DNA of 64,000 nt from JACCTU01 sp963848525 (lineage in GTDB: Bacteria; Actinomycetota; Thermoleophilia; Gaiellales; Gaiellaceae). The stretch lies in NCBI GenBank assembly GCA_963848525.1, contig CAWKDZ010000005.1, positions 682,001-746,000 of the forward strand, read 5' to 3'. The notes beneath the pieces were generated by a model, which saw only the letters and a program-made list of their open reading frames with translations, did no database searches and was not told the DNA's origin. The position numbers were made by a program, and so were the translations under genes. The first letter of the stretch is position 1, and each line of letters opens with the position of its first letter. Below are positions 9,087-17,906 of this stretch, piece after piece.

Positions 9087-10940
9087 ATGAGCAACGGCCT
9101 CCGACTTCCGATCGCCCTGGCGGCCGTAGCCGCCCTCCTTGCCGGCGGCGCCCCGGCAGCGGCGGCGGCCCCGCCCGACCTCGGCGAGCTGCTCGAGTGC
9201 GCCACCTATCCGAGCGGGGACGAGATCTGCTCTGGGTCGGTGCCGAGCTTCGACGGCGCGCCGCTCGACGTCGACCTCACGCTGCCCCGTGGAGGTCAGG
9301 CGAAGAAGGGGCTCGTCGTGATGCTCCACGGCTTCGGCAACGACAAGCACTACTGGGAGTCGAACACCGACGAGGGCGACGGCGAGGACCTGCATCGCTG
9401 GAACACGCACTGGTTCGCGCGCAACGGCTACTACGCGCTCACCTACACCGCGCGCGGCTTCAAGACGTCGGTCGCGCCCGCCGACCGCCCGCAGACGCCG
9501 TATACGCCGAACGGCTCCGCCTCGCTGCCCGACGGCAACGTCAAGCTCAAGAGCCGCGACTGGGAGATCCGCGACACGCAGTGGCTCGCCGCCCTGACGG
9601 CGAAGGCCTATCGCGACCTCGACCCCAAGCGGATCGCGGTCACCGGCAACTCCTACGGCGGTGGTGAGAGCTGGCTGCAGGCCAGCCAGGCCCGCTGGGA
9701 CTTCCCCGCCAAGCACACCTCAGGCGCGCTGCCCGTGCTCGACCTCCAGGTGGCGGTGCCGAAGTACGGCTGGACCGACCTCGGCCACAGCCTCGCGTCC
9801 AACGGCCGCGCCTCCACCGGCCGGCCCGACAGCGACACCGGCGAGGGCTTCCCGCTCGGCACCCCGAAGCAGTCCTACCTCGAAGGCTTCTACGCGATCG
9901 GCCTGACGCAGCCGTTCGGCTTCGACCCGCCCGTCAACGCGTGGCACGCGCGCATCCAGACCGATCCGTACGACGTCGCCGGCGTCGAGGATCCCGTCGT
10001 CCGCGACCTCCGCACCGGGCTGACGGAAGCGCGCAGCGCGTACTACCAGGACGAGGGCTTCGCCGCCCAGCGCAAGGGCCGCAAGGTGGCGATCTTCGCG
10101 CCCCAGGGCTGGACCGACGACCTGTTCCCGGCGCAGGAGGCGTTCCGCCAGTTCAAGTACCTGAAGGCGCTCGACGCCGACTGGCCCGTCGAGGTCGCGA
10201 TGGCCGACATCGGGCATCCCCGCGCGCAGAACCCGTCCGCCCAGTGGCAGGCGCTCAACGCGCGCGCGAACCTGTTCCTGCGCGAGCACATCGGCGGCTC
10301 GCACGAGCAGCGCACCGGCGTGTGGAGCCTGCCGACCGTGTGCCGCGGGAGCGCGCCGTCGCCGGTCGCCGCCCGCACGCCGGAGAGCCTCGCGAGCGGG
10401 GAGCTGACCGTCGGCTTCCGCACCGGCGGGAGCCAGACGCTCGGCAGCGGGACCGGCGATCCCGACGGCGTCGCCAGCGACCCCGTGTTCGGCGGCACGC
10501 TCTTCCCCGAGCAGGGCGAGTGCCGGAGCTCCGAGGCGCCGACGCACCCGGGTCGCTACACGGCGATCTCCGCCCCGCTGCGCAAGACCACGACCTACAT
10601 CGGGCTCGGCGAGGTCGCGCTCCCGTACACGCTCGCCGGCACGACGGCGACGCTCAACGCGCGCGTCTGGGACGTAGCTCCGGACGGCGAGGCGCTGCTC
10701 GTCACACGCGGCAGCCATCGCCTCAGCGCACCCGCCTACGACGCGCTCGCCGGCACGCTGCGGCTGCCGCTGTTCGGCAACCACTGGCGGCTCGAGGCCG
10801 GCCACCGCCTGCGGCTCGACCTCGCCTCCGTCGACCAGCCGACGTTCAAGCCCAACACGGCCAACGGCACCGTGACCTTCGGCGCGCCCACGCTCGTCCT
10901 GCCGACCCGCGAGGGCGATCAGCGGTTGGCCGAGGGCTGA
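9087..10940 (+). CDS. secreted S15/CocE-type X-Pro dipeptidyl-peptidase family hydrolase
   Basis: This 617-residue protein starts with a signal peptide (residues 1-28, ending AAAAAP). The alpha/beta hydrolase core has Ser189 in GNSYGGG, Asp344 in WTDDLFP and His377 in DIGHPR, which fit the catalytic triad of the S15/CocE group. The C-terminal part from about residue 450 is beta-rich, matching the jelly-roll domain of this family. Members cleave X-Pro dipeptides, cocaine-like esters or acylated antibiotics, so the exact substrate is open. The gene stands alone, divergent from the flavoenzyme and 18 bases before the LtrA-like gene, with which it may be co-transcribed. Confidence 0.85.
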   Translation: MSNGLRLPIALAAVAALLAGGAPAAAAAPPDLGELLECATYPSGDEICSGSVPSFDGAPLDVDLTLPRGGQAKKGLVVMLHGFGNDKHYWESNTDEGDGEDLHRWNTHWFARNGYYALTYTARGFKTSVAPADRPQTPYTPNGSASLPDGNVKLKSRDWEIRDTQWLAALTAKAYRDLDPKRIAVTGNSYGGGESWLQASQARWDFPAKHTSGALPVLDLQVAVPKYGWTDLGHSLASNGRASTGRPDSDTGEGFPLGTPKQSYLEGFYAIGLTQPFGFDPPVNAWHARIQTDPYDVAGVEDPVVRDLRTGLTEARSAYYQDEGFAAQRKGRKVAIFAPQGWTDDLFPAQEAFRQFKYLKALDADWPVEVAMADIGHPRAQNPSAQWQALNARANLFLREHIGGSHEQRTGVWSLPTVCRGSAPSPVAARTPESLASGELTVGFRTGGSQTLGSGTGDPDGVASDPVFGGTLFPEQGECRSSEAPTHPGRYTAISAPLRKTTTYIGLGEVALPYTLAGTTATLNARVWDVAPDGEALLVTRGSHRLSAPAYDALAGTLRLPLFGNHWRLEAGHRLRLDLASVDQPTFKPNTANGTVTFGAPTLVLPTREGDQRLAEG

Positions 10941-10958
10941 GCTTGACAACATCCGGGG

Positions 10959-12143
10959 ATGGCCGCGACCGCCCCCAGCCGCCCTCGCCGGATAAGCGCG
11001 GCGCTGCGCGAGGAGGCGCGCGTCACCCCGCTCGAGCTGTTCTTCGACCTCGTGTTCGTGCTCGCGCTGACGCAGTGCACGGCGCTGATGGCCGACCAAC
11101 CGACGTGGGAGGGGCTGGCGAAGGGCATGCTCGTGCTCGGCGTCATGTGGTGGTCGTGGGTCGGCTACGCCTGGCTCACCAGCGTCATCGACCCTGAGGA
11201 GGGGGCGGTGCGGCTGGTGATCTTCGCCGCGATGGCGGGCCTGCTGATCGTCGCCCTATGCGTGCCCGGGGCGTTCGCCGGTGACGCGCTGCTGTTCGCG
11301 GGCGCATACGGCGTCGTGCGCATCGCCCACCTCGCGCTGTTCTACCTGGCGTGCCGCGACGACGAGGTGCTGCGCCGCGCCGTGACGACCGGCCTGTCGG
11401 TGAGCACCGCGGTCGCCATCGGGCTGCTGATTGCCGCATCGTTCCTCGATGGCGTTCCACAAGGCGCGGTCTGGGCGCTGGCGCTGGCGATCGACATGAG
11501 CGGGCCGCTCTTCCACGGCCAGGACGGCTGGAAGCTCGTGCCGGAGCACTTCGCCGAGCGCCACGGGCTGATCCTCATCATCGCGCTCGGCGAGTCGATC
11601 GTCGCGATCGGGATCGGGGCCGAGGGCGAGCTGACCGCGGGCGTCGTGATCGCCGCGTCGTTCGGCGTGATGGTGGCCGCTGCGATGTGGTGGCTGTACT
11701 TCGACGTCGTCGCGCTGGCCGCCGAGCGGCGGCTGGCGAACGCGTCGCCCGGCCGCGAGCGCAACACGATCGCGCGCGACTCCTTCTCCTACCTGCACCT
11801 GCCGATGGTGGCCGGCATCGTGCTGCTCGCGCTCGGGCTCAAGAAGACGCTCGAGCACGTCGAGGACCCGCTCAAGCTCGTGCCCGCCGTCGCGCTGCTC
11901 GGCGGCACCGCGCTCTACCTGCTGGCGCACGTCGCGTTCCGCTACCGCAACGTCCACAGCTTCAACGTCCACCGGACGATCGCCGCCGCGCTGCTGCTCG
12001 TCCTGATCCCGGTGGCCGTCGAGGTCCCGGCGCTGGCGGTCGTGATCGGCCTTGCGGCGATCCTCGCGCTCCTGATCGTCTACGAGGTGAGCCGTTACGG
12101 GGAGGCGCGCGACCGGCTGCGCCACCAGCTCGCGCACGACTAG
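10959..12143 (+). CDS. low-temperature-requirement A (LtrA) family membrane protein
   Basis: The 394-residue product has the LtrA signature at its start (VTPLELFFDLVFVLALTQ, residues 20-37) and about ten to eleven hydrophobic helices. A second conserved block, EHFAERHGLILIIALGESI, is near residue 200. LtrA was named from a Listeria mutant with poor growth in the cold; the molecular function of the family is not established. The ATG at 10959 follows the S15 gene closely. The end overlaps the convergent amidohydrolase gene by four bases. Confidence 0.88.
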   Translation: MAATAPSRPRRISAALREEARVTPLELFFDLVFVLALTQCTALMADQPTWEGLAKGMLVLGVMWWSWVGYAWLTSVIDPEEGAVRLVIFAAMAGLLIVALCVPGAFAGDALLFAGAYGVVRIAHLALFYLACRDDEVLRRAVTTGLSVSTAVAIGLLIAASFLDGVPQGAVWALALAIDMSGPLFHGQDGWKLVPEHFAERHGLILIIALGESIVAIGIGAEGELTAGVVIAASFGVMVAAAMWWLYFDVVALAAERRLANASPGRERNTIARDSFSYLHLPMVAGIVLLALGLKKTLEHVEDPLKLVPAVALLGGTALYLLAHVAFRYRNVHSFNVHRTIAAALLLVLIPVAVEVPALAVVIGLAAILALLIVYEVSRYGEARDRLRHQLAHD

Positions 12144-13255
12144 GGCAGCGGCACGTCGGGCGTGCGCGCGATGCTGGCGGCGGCCACGAGCAGCCTGGTC
12201 GCGAGCGGGAACGTCTGGCCGGGAGGCGGCGGAGCCAGCAGCTCCTCGTAGGCGTCGAGCAGCCCGAGGACCGCCGCGAAGAGCGGCGCGTGCGGGCCGT
12301 CCTCGCCGACCGCGCACGCCAGCCGCGCGAGCGCCACCGGCTCCTCGGCGCTGCCGCGCACGAAGGTGCGCGCGCAGGCCTGCGCGAGGTGGGAGACGGT
12401 GCGCTCGAGCAGCGGGTCGAGCGGTCGCGCCGCGCCCGGCGCCGGGCCGGCGCCGGCCGGCTCGGAGCCGGCGAGCAGGCGCTCGAGCTGGCCGCCGGCG
12501 ATCGACCGCAGGGCCGCCGGGCCCAGGCCGGCCTGGGCGGCGAGGCGCAGGTGCGCCGCGGCCGAGGTCAGCGGGAGCCCGTACGGCGAGTCGCTCGCCC
12601 ACAGCAGGTTGGCCGGCGGGACGAGCGTGAACAGCGCGATCATGTCGGCGGGGTCCCACCACGCGGTGTCGACGAACAGGTTGGGGTGGTCGCCGAGCAC
12701 GCGCCACAGCCAGGCGAGGTCGGAGATCGCGGCGTGGGCGAGGATCAGCCGGGCGCCGGGAAACTCTCCCGAGAGCCTGACGCTGTCGCGGCCGAGCGCC
12801 GGGATGCCGCGGCCGGCGTGGATCAGCACGCACGCCCGGCGCTCGTCGGCGAGCGCCATCAGTTCGCGCACGGCGGGCTCGCCGAGCACGAAGCGCTCGG
12901 CGCGCGGGTGCAGCTTGATGCCGCGGGCGCCGGCGTCCAGGCATCGCCGCGCCTCGGCGAGCGCGTCCGCGTGGGGGTCGACGCGGCAGAACGCCACGAG
13001 CCGGCCGCCGGACGCCGCGGCGGCCTCGAGCACGCGGTCGTTCGCCGCCCGGTAGCCGGACGGCTCGTGGAGCGGGAACACGACCGCGCGGGCGTCGGCG
13101 CGGGCGAGCGCCGCCAGCAGCTGCTCCGGCGTCTGCGTCATCCCATCGGGATCGTCGGCGCCGATGTGGGTGTGCGCGTCGAACAGCTCGAGGCCGGCGA
13201 CGTCGCGCCGGAGGCGCTCCCACCAGGGCGCCATGATCGCGTCCACGTCGGCCAT
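12140..13255 (-). CDS. amidohydrolase family (TIM-barrel) metal-dependent hydrolase
   Basis: This 371-residue protein has the amidohydrolase-2 pattern: the metal motif FDAHTHIG (His28, His30), GIKLHP, a histidine in LIHAGRG, another in ILAHAAISD and the late aspartate in WASDSPYG. The TIM barrel covers about residues 20-260. The last 110 residues form an extra, mostly helical region not needed by the barrel. The substrate is not evident. It is divergent from a small DUF6812-like gene with 51 bases between starts, and converges on the ltrA-like gene with a four-base overlap. Confidence 0.82.
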   Translation of the reverse strand: MADVDAIMAPWWERLRRDVAGLELFDAHTHIGADDPDGMTQTPEQLLAALARADARAVVFPLHEPSGYRAANDRVLEAAAASGGRLVAFCRVDPHADALAEARRCLDAGARGIKLHPRAERFVLGEPAVRELMALADERRACVLIHAGRGIPALGRDSVRLSGEFPGARLILAHAAISDLAWLWRVLGDHPNLFVDTAWWDPADMIALFTLVPPANLLWASDSPYGLPLTSAAAHLRLAAQAGLGPAALRSIAGGQLERLLAGSEPAGAGPAPGAARPLDPLLERTVSHLAQACARTFVRGSAEEPVALARLACAVGEDGPHAPLFAAVLGLLDAYEELLAPPPPGQTFPLATRLLVAAASIARTPDVPLP

Positions 13256-13306
13256 CGGCGGCTGACCCTATACAGCGGCTTGCGGCGATGGCCGATACTC
13301 GTGCAT

Positions 13307-13630
13307 ATGCATTTTCGTCGCGAACGGGTCCGCATCGAAACCGAGCGCCACGAGATCGAGGCCACGCTGCAGCTGCCCCACGAGGGGTTCCGCTCGCGCA
13401 CCTCGGACTTCCTCAACGCCCACGAGCGGGAGTTCCTCCCGCTCACCGACGTGGAGGTCCGGCGGCTCGACGGCTCGCGCTCCGTGGAGCGCCACGACTT
13501 CCTGGCGCTCGCCGTGCGTCACGTGGTGCTGGTCGTCGAGCTCCAGACGCTTGACATCGTGGACGACACCGGCGGCGCGCCGGAGCCGGCGCCGCTCGCC
13601 GCCGTCTCCACACCGCCCCCGCTTGAATGA
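13307..13630 (+). CDS. small conserved protein, DUF6812-like
   Basis: The 107-residue product starts MHFRRERVRIETERHEIEAT and contains HEGFRSRTSDFLNAHEREFL, a pattern I associate with the uncharacterised DUF6812 group of actinobacteria. It has no signal peptide or membrane segment; the last 20 residues are rich in Pro and Ala. Function is unknown. I chose ATG 13307; no strong ribosome-binding site precedes it. The gene is divergent from the amidohydrolase and is followed by a tiny membrane protein gene. Confidence 0.65.
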   Translation: MHFRRERVRIETERHEIEATLQLPHEGFRSRTSDFLNAHEREFLPLTDVEVRRLDGSRSVERHDFLALAVRHVVLVVELQTLDIVDDTGGAPEPAPLAAVSTPPPLE

Positions 13631-13660
13631 GAATCGCCTCGCGCGGGGTATAGAGGTGTC

Positions 13661-13732
13661 ATGAACACCAGAACGATCGCCATCATCGCGCTCATCATCG
13701 CCGTCATCGTGCTGGTGCTCCTGCTCGCCTGA
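13661..13732 (+). CDS. 23-residue single-pass membrane microprotein
   Basis: An open frame of 24 codons starts at ATG 13661, three to four bases after AGAGGT, a fair ribosome-binding site. The product is four short polar residues (NTRT) followed by an unbroken run of Ile, Ala, Val and Leu to the stop, which is an ideal single transmembrane helix. It is 58 bases before the response regulator gene. Such microproteins often modulate membrane partners; the histidine kinase encoded just downstream is a possible partner, but that is a guess. Confidence 0.5.
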   Translation: MNTRTIAIIALIIAVIVLVLLLA

Positions 13733-13790
13733 GGCGCCATTTAGGCGCGGTTTCGCGCGCCTTCAGAGAGGCGGGGCATGCTGCGCGGTC

Positions 13791-14444
13791 ATGCGCGTGC
13801 TGATCGCCGAGGACGAGCCCCGTGTGGGCGATGCCGTCGCGCGCGGGCTGCGGCGCGAGGGCATGGCCGTCGACCTCGCTCGCGACGGCGCCTCCGCGCT
13901 GCGCAAGGCGCTGGCGGCGCCGTACGACGTCGTCGTGCTCGACCGCGACCTGCCCGAGCTGCACGGCGACGAGGTGTGCCGCGCGCTCGCCGGCAAGCGG
14001 CCCGACACCAAGGTGCTGATGCTGACCGCGGCCGCCGGCGTCGACGACCTCGTCGGAGGCCTCGCCCTCGGCGCCGACGACTACCTCTCCAAGCCGTTCC
14101 GCTTCGCCGAGCTGGTGGCGCGCACGCGCGCGCTCGCCCGCCGCAACGGCGCGCCCCGGCCGCCGGTGCTGACCGCCGGCGACGTCGAGCTCGACCCCGC
14201 CCGCCGCACGGTGTCCCGCGCCGGCCGTCCGATCGACCTCGCCCTCAAGGAGCTTGCCGTGCTCGAGGTCCTGATGTCCGCCGAGGGTGCCGTCGTGGGC
14301 CCCGATGAGCTGCTCGAGCGCGCGTGGGACGAGGGCACCGACCCGTTCACGAACACGGTCCGCATGACCGTGATGACGCTGCGCCGCAAGCTCGGGGATC
14401 CGCCCGTGATCCACACCGTGCGCGGCGCGGGCTACCGCGTGTGA
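13791..14444 (+). CDS. OmpR/PhoB-family response regulator
   Basis: The 217-residue protein has a receiver domain (residues 1-115) with acidic EDE at 7-9, the phosphoacceptor Asp51 in VLDRDLP and Lys101 in SKPF, then a winged-helix DNA-binding domain (about 125-217) with the typical end VIHTVRGAGYRV. It is the regulator half of a two-component system with the kinase that starts four bases before its stop codon (GTGA overlap). OmpR-type regulators bind tandem direct repeats spaced by about 11 bases; an array of that kind is found at 19462-19505. Confidence 0.93.
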   Translation: MRVLIAEDEPRVGDAVARGLRREGMAVDLARDGASALRKALAAPYDVVVLDRDLPELHGDEVCRALAGKRPDTKVLMLTAAAGVDDLVGGLALGADDYLSKPFRFAELVARTRALARRNGAPRPPVLTAGDVELDPARRTVSRAGRPIDLALKELAVLEVLMSAEGAVVGPDELLERAWDEGTDPFTNTVRMTVMTLRRKLGDPPVIHTVRGAGYRV

Positions 14445-15517
14445 CCCTCCGGCTGCGCCTCACCCTCCTGTACACGCTGCTGTTCGGCGGCTGCGGCGCG
14501 CTGCTGCTCGGGGTCAGCTCGTGGCTCGTGCACCGCCAGGTCGACCGCACCCTGCCGCCCGCGTTCGCCGACTCGGCCCTGGCCCGCCTGGATGCCCAGC
14601 TCATGCTCGCGCTCGGCGGCACGCTGATCGTCGCGGCCGCGCTCGGCTACGTCGTCGCCGGCCGCGCGCTGGCGCCGCTGCGGAACGTGACCGGGCTCGC
14701 ACAGCGGGTCACGCAGGAGCGCATGGACGAGCGGATCCAGATGAGCGGGCCGGAGGACGAGCTGCGCGACCTCGCCGACACCGTCGACGGGATGCTCGAC
14801 CGCCTAGCGGCCGCGTTCGACGGCCAGCGCCGCTTCGTCGCCAACGCCAGCCACGAGCTGCGCACGCCGCTGACGGTGATCCGCGCGGAGGTCGAGGTCG
14901 CGCTCGCCGACCCCGGCGCCGACGCCGCCGAGCTGCGCCGGATGGGCGAGGTCGTGCTCGAGGCCGCTGACCGCACGCAGGCGCTGCTCGACTCGCTGAT
15001 GGTGCTCGCCCGCAGCCAGCAGGCGGTCCCGCGCCGCGACCGCGTCGACCTCGCGCGGGCGGCGCACGCCGCGGCTTCGCTCGTCGCCACCGAGGCGGCG
15101 GTCCGCGGCATCGAGCTGCGGGTCGACGCCCAGCCCGCGCCGCTGAGCGCCGACGGCCCGCTCGTCGAGCGGCTGGTGGCCAACCTGGTGGAGAACGCCG
15201 TTCGCCACAACGTGCCGCGCGGGCAGGTCCAGGTCACGACACGGCCGGGCCTCGTGCGCGTGGAGAACACCGGGCCGGAGATCGCGGCGGCCGACGTGCG
15301 CCGCCTGGCCGAGCCGTTCGAGCGCCTGCACCGCGACTCCGACGGCCCCGGCGCCGGGCTCGGGCTGTCGATCGTGCGCGCCGTGGCCGACGCCCACGGG
15401 GCCGGCCTCGTGCTCGAGGCCCGCCCCGGTGGCGGCCTGCTCGCCGAGGTGACGTTCCCTACAGCCTCCCGTCGGGAAGCTCCCCGGCGCGAAGTCGCTC
15501 GAGCTGCCGCGGCGTGA
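14441..15517 (+). CDS. two-component sensor histidine kinase
   Basis: The start GTG 14441 overlaps the response regulator stop. The 358-residue protein has two membrane segments (about residues 5-27 and 48-70) with only a short external loop, a HAMP linker (71-120), a HisKA domain with His138 in NASHELRTP, and a HATPase domain with NLVENAVRHN and GAGLGLSIV. The small outer loop suggests it senses a membrane-level signal or a membrane partner. The last 59 bases overlap the convergent gene on the other strand, an unusually long overlap. Confidence 0.93.
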   Translation: MTLRLRLTLLYTLLFGGCGALLLGVSSWLVHRQVDRTLPPAFADSALARLDAQLMLALGGTLIVAAALGYVVAGRALAPLRNVTGLAQRVTQERMDERIQMSGPEDELRDLADTVDGMLDRLAAAFDGQRRFVANASHELRTPLTVIRAEVEVALADPGADAAELRRMGEVVLEAADRTQALLDSLMVLARSQQAVPRRDRVDLARAAHAAASLVATEAAVRGIELRVDAQPAPLSADGPLVERLVANLVENAVRHNVPRGQVQVTTRPGLVRVENTGPEIAAADVRRLAEPFERLHRDSDGPGAGLGLSIVRAVADAHGAGLVLEARPGGGLLAEVTFPTASRREAPRREVARAAAA

Positions 15518-16448
15518 ACGGCGGCGAGGCGAGGTCCTCGCGCCCGTGGAACGCACGGAACAGGTGCGCGATGTAGTGCATCCGCTGGGTGAGGTCCGAC
15601 CAGTCGCGTGCCCCGCAGTCGTCGGGCGCCGGCGGCGCCGGCTCGAAGCGCGCCACCAAGAGCTCGAGCTCGCGGTTCGTGATTGCGGGGCAGGACGCGT
15701 CGAGGTGGCGGCCGAGTGCCAGCACGGCGTGAGGCAGAGCGAGGACCATGAAGCTGCCGGTGATGACCTCGCGGCTGAGCCGGCTGAGCTTGCGCTGCAG
15801 CGGCCAGCCGACGATCCGGCGCCATAGCGGCGCGTGACGGCTCGAGGCGGCGTCCAGGGCCTCGCGGATCTCGGGCTGCAGGCGGGTCTGCTCGTGCAGT
15901 CCGATCTCGAGGTTGGCTAGCACGCAGAGCTCCGTGTCGCCGCTTCGCCGCGCCTGGTCGTAGTGCGTGAAGGCCTGGCGTAGGAGCTCCGGCTGCAGGC
16001 CCACGAGGAACGCGTCGAACGGCTCGTGCAGGTAGCGGGCGAACTCGAAGCCGATCTCCTCGAACACCTTGCGGTTCCCACGGGCGACCGCGTCGCTGGC
16101 CAGCTCGATCGCGTCGAACGGCGTGTGCAGGGCGGCGGTGATCCGGCCGAGCCGGCTCTCGCGATCCAGCAGGCCGCGGCGGAGCAGCACGCGCCAGAAC
16201 GAGGCGATCGGATGCAGGAGCTCGGCATCGCGACCCAGCTCGGCGCGCACGTGTTCGAGCATGTCCTCGCCGCGGATCGTCCGGCCGGCCTGGCGCGAGG
16301 CCCAGGTGGCGAACGTGCACCAGTTCGCGCCGGGCGGTCCGCGCTCGGCTGTCGCCGCCGCCAGGCGTGAATAGCCGTCGGTGATCAGGAGGTTGCGCAG
16401 CACGGGGGCCGTCGTGCCCGCGATCCGCCGAACCTCGTCGGGCGTCAT
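15459..16448 (-). CDS. conserved protein of unknown function, partner of the spermidine-synthase-like gene
   Basis: I do not recognise a named family with certainty in this 329-residue protein. It is soluble, mostly helical and has no signal peptide. Striking segments are NWCTFATWASRQAG near residue 42, GNRKVFEEIGFEFARYLHEPFDAF around residue 125-148 and MHYIAHLFRAFHGRED near the end. The Cys/Trp-rich patch and the His-containing late motif could form an active site, but I see no known catalytic signature. ATG 16448 overlaps the stop of the upstream spermidine-synthase-like gene by four bases, so translation is coupled and the two probably act together. Confidence 0.65.
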   Translation of the reverse strand: MTPDEVRRIAGTTAPVLRNLLITDGYSRLAAATAERGPPGANWCTFATWASRQAGRTIRGEDMLEHVRAELGRDAELLHPIASFWRVLLRRGLLDRESRLGRITAALHTPFDAIELASDAVARGNRKVFEEIGFEFARYLHEPFDAFLVGLQPELLRQAFTHYDQARRSGDTELCVLANLEIGLHEQTRLQPEIREALDAASSRHAPLWRRIVGWPLQRKLSRLSREVITGSFMVLALPHAVLALGRHLDASCPAITNRELELLVARFEPAPPAPDDCGARDWSDLTQRMHYIAHLFRAFHGREDLASPPFTPRQLERLRAGELPDGRL

Positions 16449-17887
16449 GCGCGCGGGGTGAGGAGCTGGTCGGCGGGGGCGTCCTCGTCGCGCAGCGGGG
16501 CGGCGCCCCGGAGGAGCCGCTCGACGGCCGCCCGGTCGAGCGTGCGGGCGCCGCGCGCGTTCGTGCGCACGCCCGCGCCCAGCGGCGTCTCTGACGCGAG
16601 CAGGACGAAGTTGCCGCCCGGCTCGCCGTAGGTGACGAGTCGGACGTCCTCGAACACCTCGAGCAGCGTCGCCGCCTCTGCCCGCAGCAGGCCGAGCTCC
16701 CCGTGGTCGATGACGTTCAGCGCGTACACGCCGTCCGGGCGAAGGACGCGTCGGATCTCGCGCGCGAACTCGACGGTCGCCAGGTGCCAGGGGACCGACC
16801 GGCCGCCGAACGCGTCGCCGACGAGCACGTCGGCCGACGCCGTCGGCTCGTCGCGCAGCGTCACGCGCGCGTCGCCGACGCGCACGCGCAGCGCCGGACC
16901 GGTCCGCAGCGCCAGCCGCTCGCGGACCAGCTCCACGAGGTCGCCGTCGACCTCGAGCACGCGCGAGCGCGACCCCGGGCGGGTCGCGGCGACGTAGCGC
17001 GGGAGCGTGAAGCCGCCGCCGCCGAGGAAGACGGCGTCGAGCGGGCCGGCGGGCGCCGCGTCGATGGCGTCGCCGATCCAGCGGATGTAGTCGAACTCGA
17101 GGTGGCGCGGGTCGGCGAGGTCGACGTAGGAGTGCCGCAGCTCCTCGAGCACGAGCACCCGGCCGGACGGCCGCGTGCGGTCCTCGAGCACGTTCGCGCA
17201 GTGGTACGTGGTCTCGGCGTCGCATGGCGAGCCTGCCGCGATGCTGGTCGCGCCGACGGCGAGCGAGCCGCCCGCGAGCACGACGGCGAGCCCGTGCGGG
17301 CCGCTTCCGCGCAGGGCGACCGCGAGCCCGAGCGCGAGCAGGACGGCGCCGACGACCAGCACCGCGACGTCGGTCGCCAGCAGCGGGACGAGCACGAACC
17401 CGGTGGCGAACGTGCCGAGCAGCGCGCCCGCGGTCGCCCACGCCGACAGGCGGCCGACCACGGAGCCCGTCGAAGCGAGGTCGCGCAGCTGCACGCGCGC
17501 CACGGTCGGCGTGACCGCGCTGAGGACGGCCGCGGGCGGGAAGAGCGCGAACAGCGCGACGATCACGGCCGCCGGGTCGCCCTGGCCGCTGAAGGCCGAG
17601 CCGAGCCCGCGGGCCACCGGGACCGTGCCGACCGCCAGCGCGCCTCCGCCGAGCAGCAGCAGCGAGAGCAGCCTCCGCGGGTCGTACCGATCGGCGGCAC
17701 GCCCGCCCAGCGCCGCGCCGGCGGCGATCCCGGCGAGGACAGTGCCGATGATCGACGTGGTCGTCTCGAGCGTCAGGCCGACGTACGGGGCGAGCAGGCG
17801 GATGCCGAGGATCTCGAGCACCAGCACCGCGCCCGAGGCCACGAAGACCAGCGCGGCCGCGACGGGTGCCGGATACGCCTCGCCCAC
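16445..17887 (-). CDS. membrane-fused spermidine synthase-like protein
   Basis: This 480-residue protein has about six to seven transmembrane helices in the first 210 residues, followed by a Rossmann-type spermidine-synthase-like domain. The domain shows VFLGGGGFTLPRY (SAM-binding glycine loop), VLEVDGDLVEL and LVGDAFGGRSVPWHL. In canonical aminopropyltransferases the last region carries a catalytic D-x-x-D; here it reads DAFGG, so true polyamine synthesis is doubtful. Such fused proteins are common in actinobacteria and poorly understood. It is followed by an unknown protein with an ATGA overlap and preceded by a small exported protein gene, likely one operon. Confidence 0.8.
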   Translation of the reverse strand: MGEAYPAPVAAALVFVASGAVLVLEILGIRLLAPYVGLTLETTTSIIGTVLAGIAAGAALGGRAADRYDPRRLLSLLLLGGGALAVGTVPVARGLGSAFSGQGDPAAVIVALFALFPPAAVLSAVTPTVARVQLRDLASTGSVVGRLSAWATAGALLGTFATGFVLVPLLATDVAVLVVGAVLLALGLAVALRGSGPHGLAVVLAGGSLAVGATSIAAGSPCDAETTYHCANVLEDRTRPSGRVLVLEELRHSYVDLADPRHLEFDYIRWIGDAIDAAPAGPLDAVFLGGGGFTLPRYVAATRPGSRSRVLEVDGDLVELVRERLALRTGPALRVRVGDARVTLRDEPTASADVLVGDAFGGRSVPWHLATVEFAREIRRVLRPDGVYALNVIDHGELGLLRAEAATLLEVFEDVRLVTYGEPGGNFVLLASETPLGAGVRTNARGARTLDRAAVERLLRGAAPLRDEDAPADQLLTPRA

Positions 17888-17906
17888 CGGCGGGAGGCTA
17901 GTCGGG

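Noticed and set aside
10943..10948. TTGACA before the LtrA-like gene
   Set aside because: It is only 11 bases before the ATG, so the -10 box and transcript start would fall inside the gene. I see no later start that fits the family.
11351..13300. A long plus-strand frame covering the ltrA and amidohydrolase region
   Set aside because: Only its last 107 codons (13307-13630) look like a real protein. The rest is Arg/Ala-rich shadow of ltrA and the antisense of the amidohydrolase.
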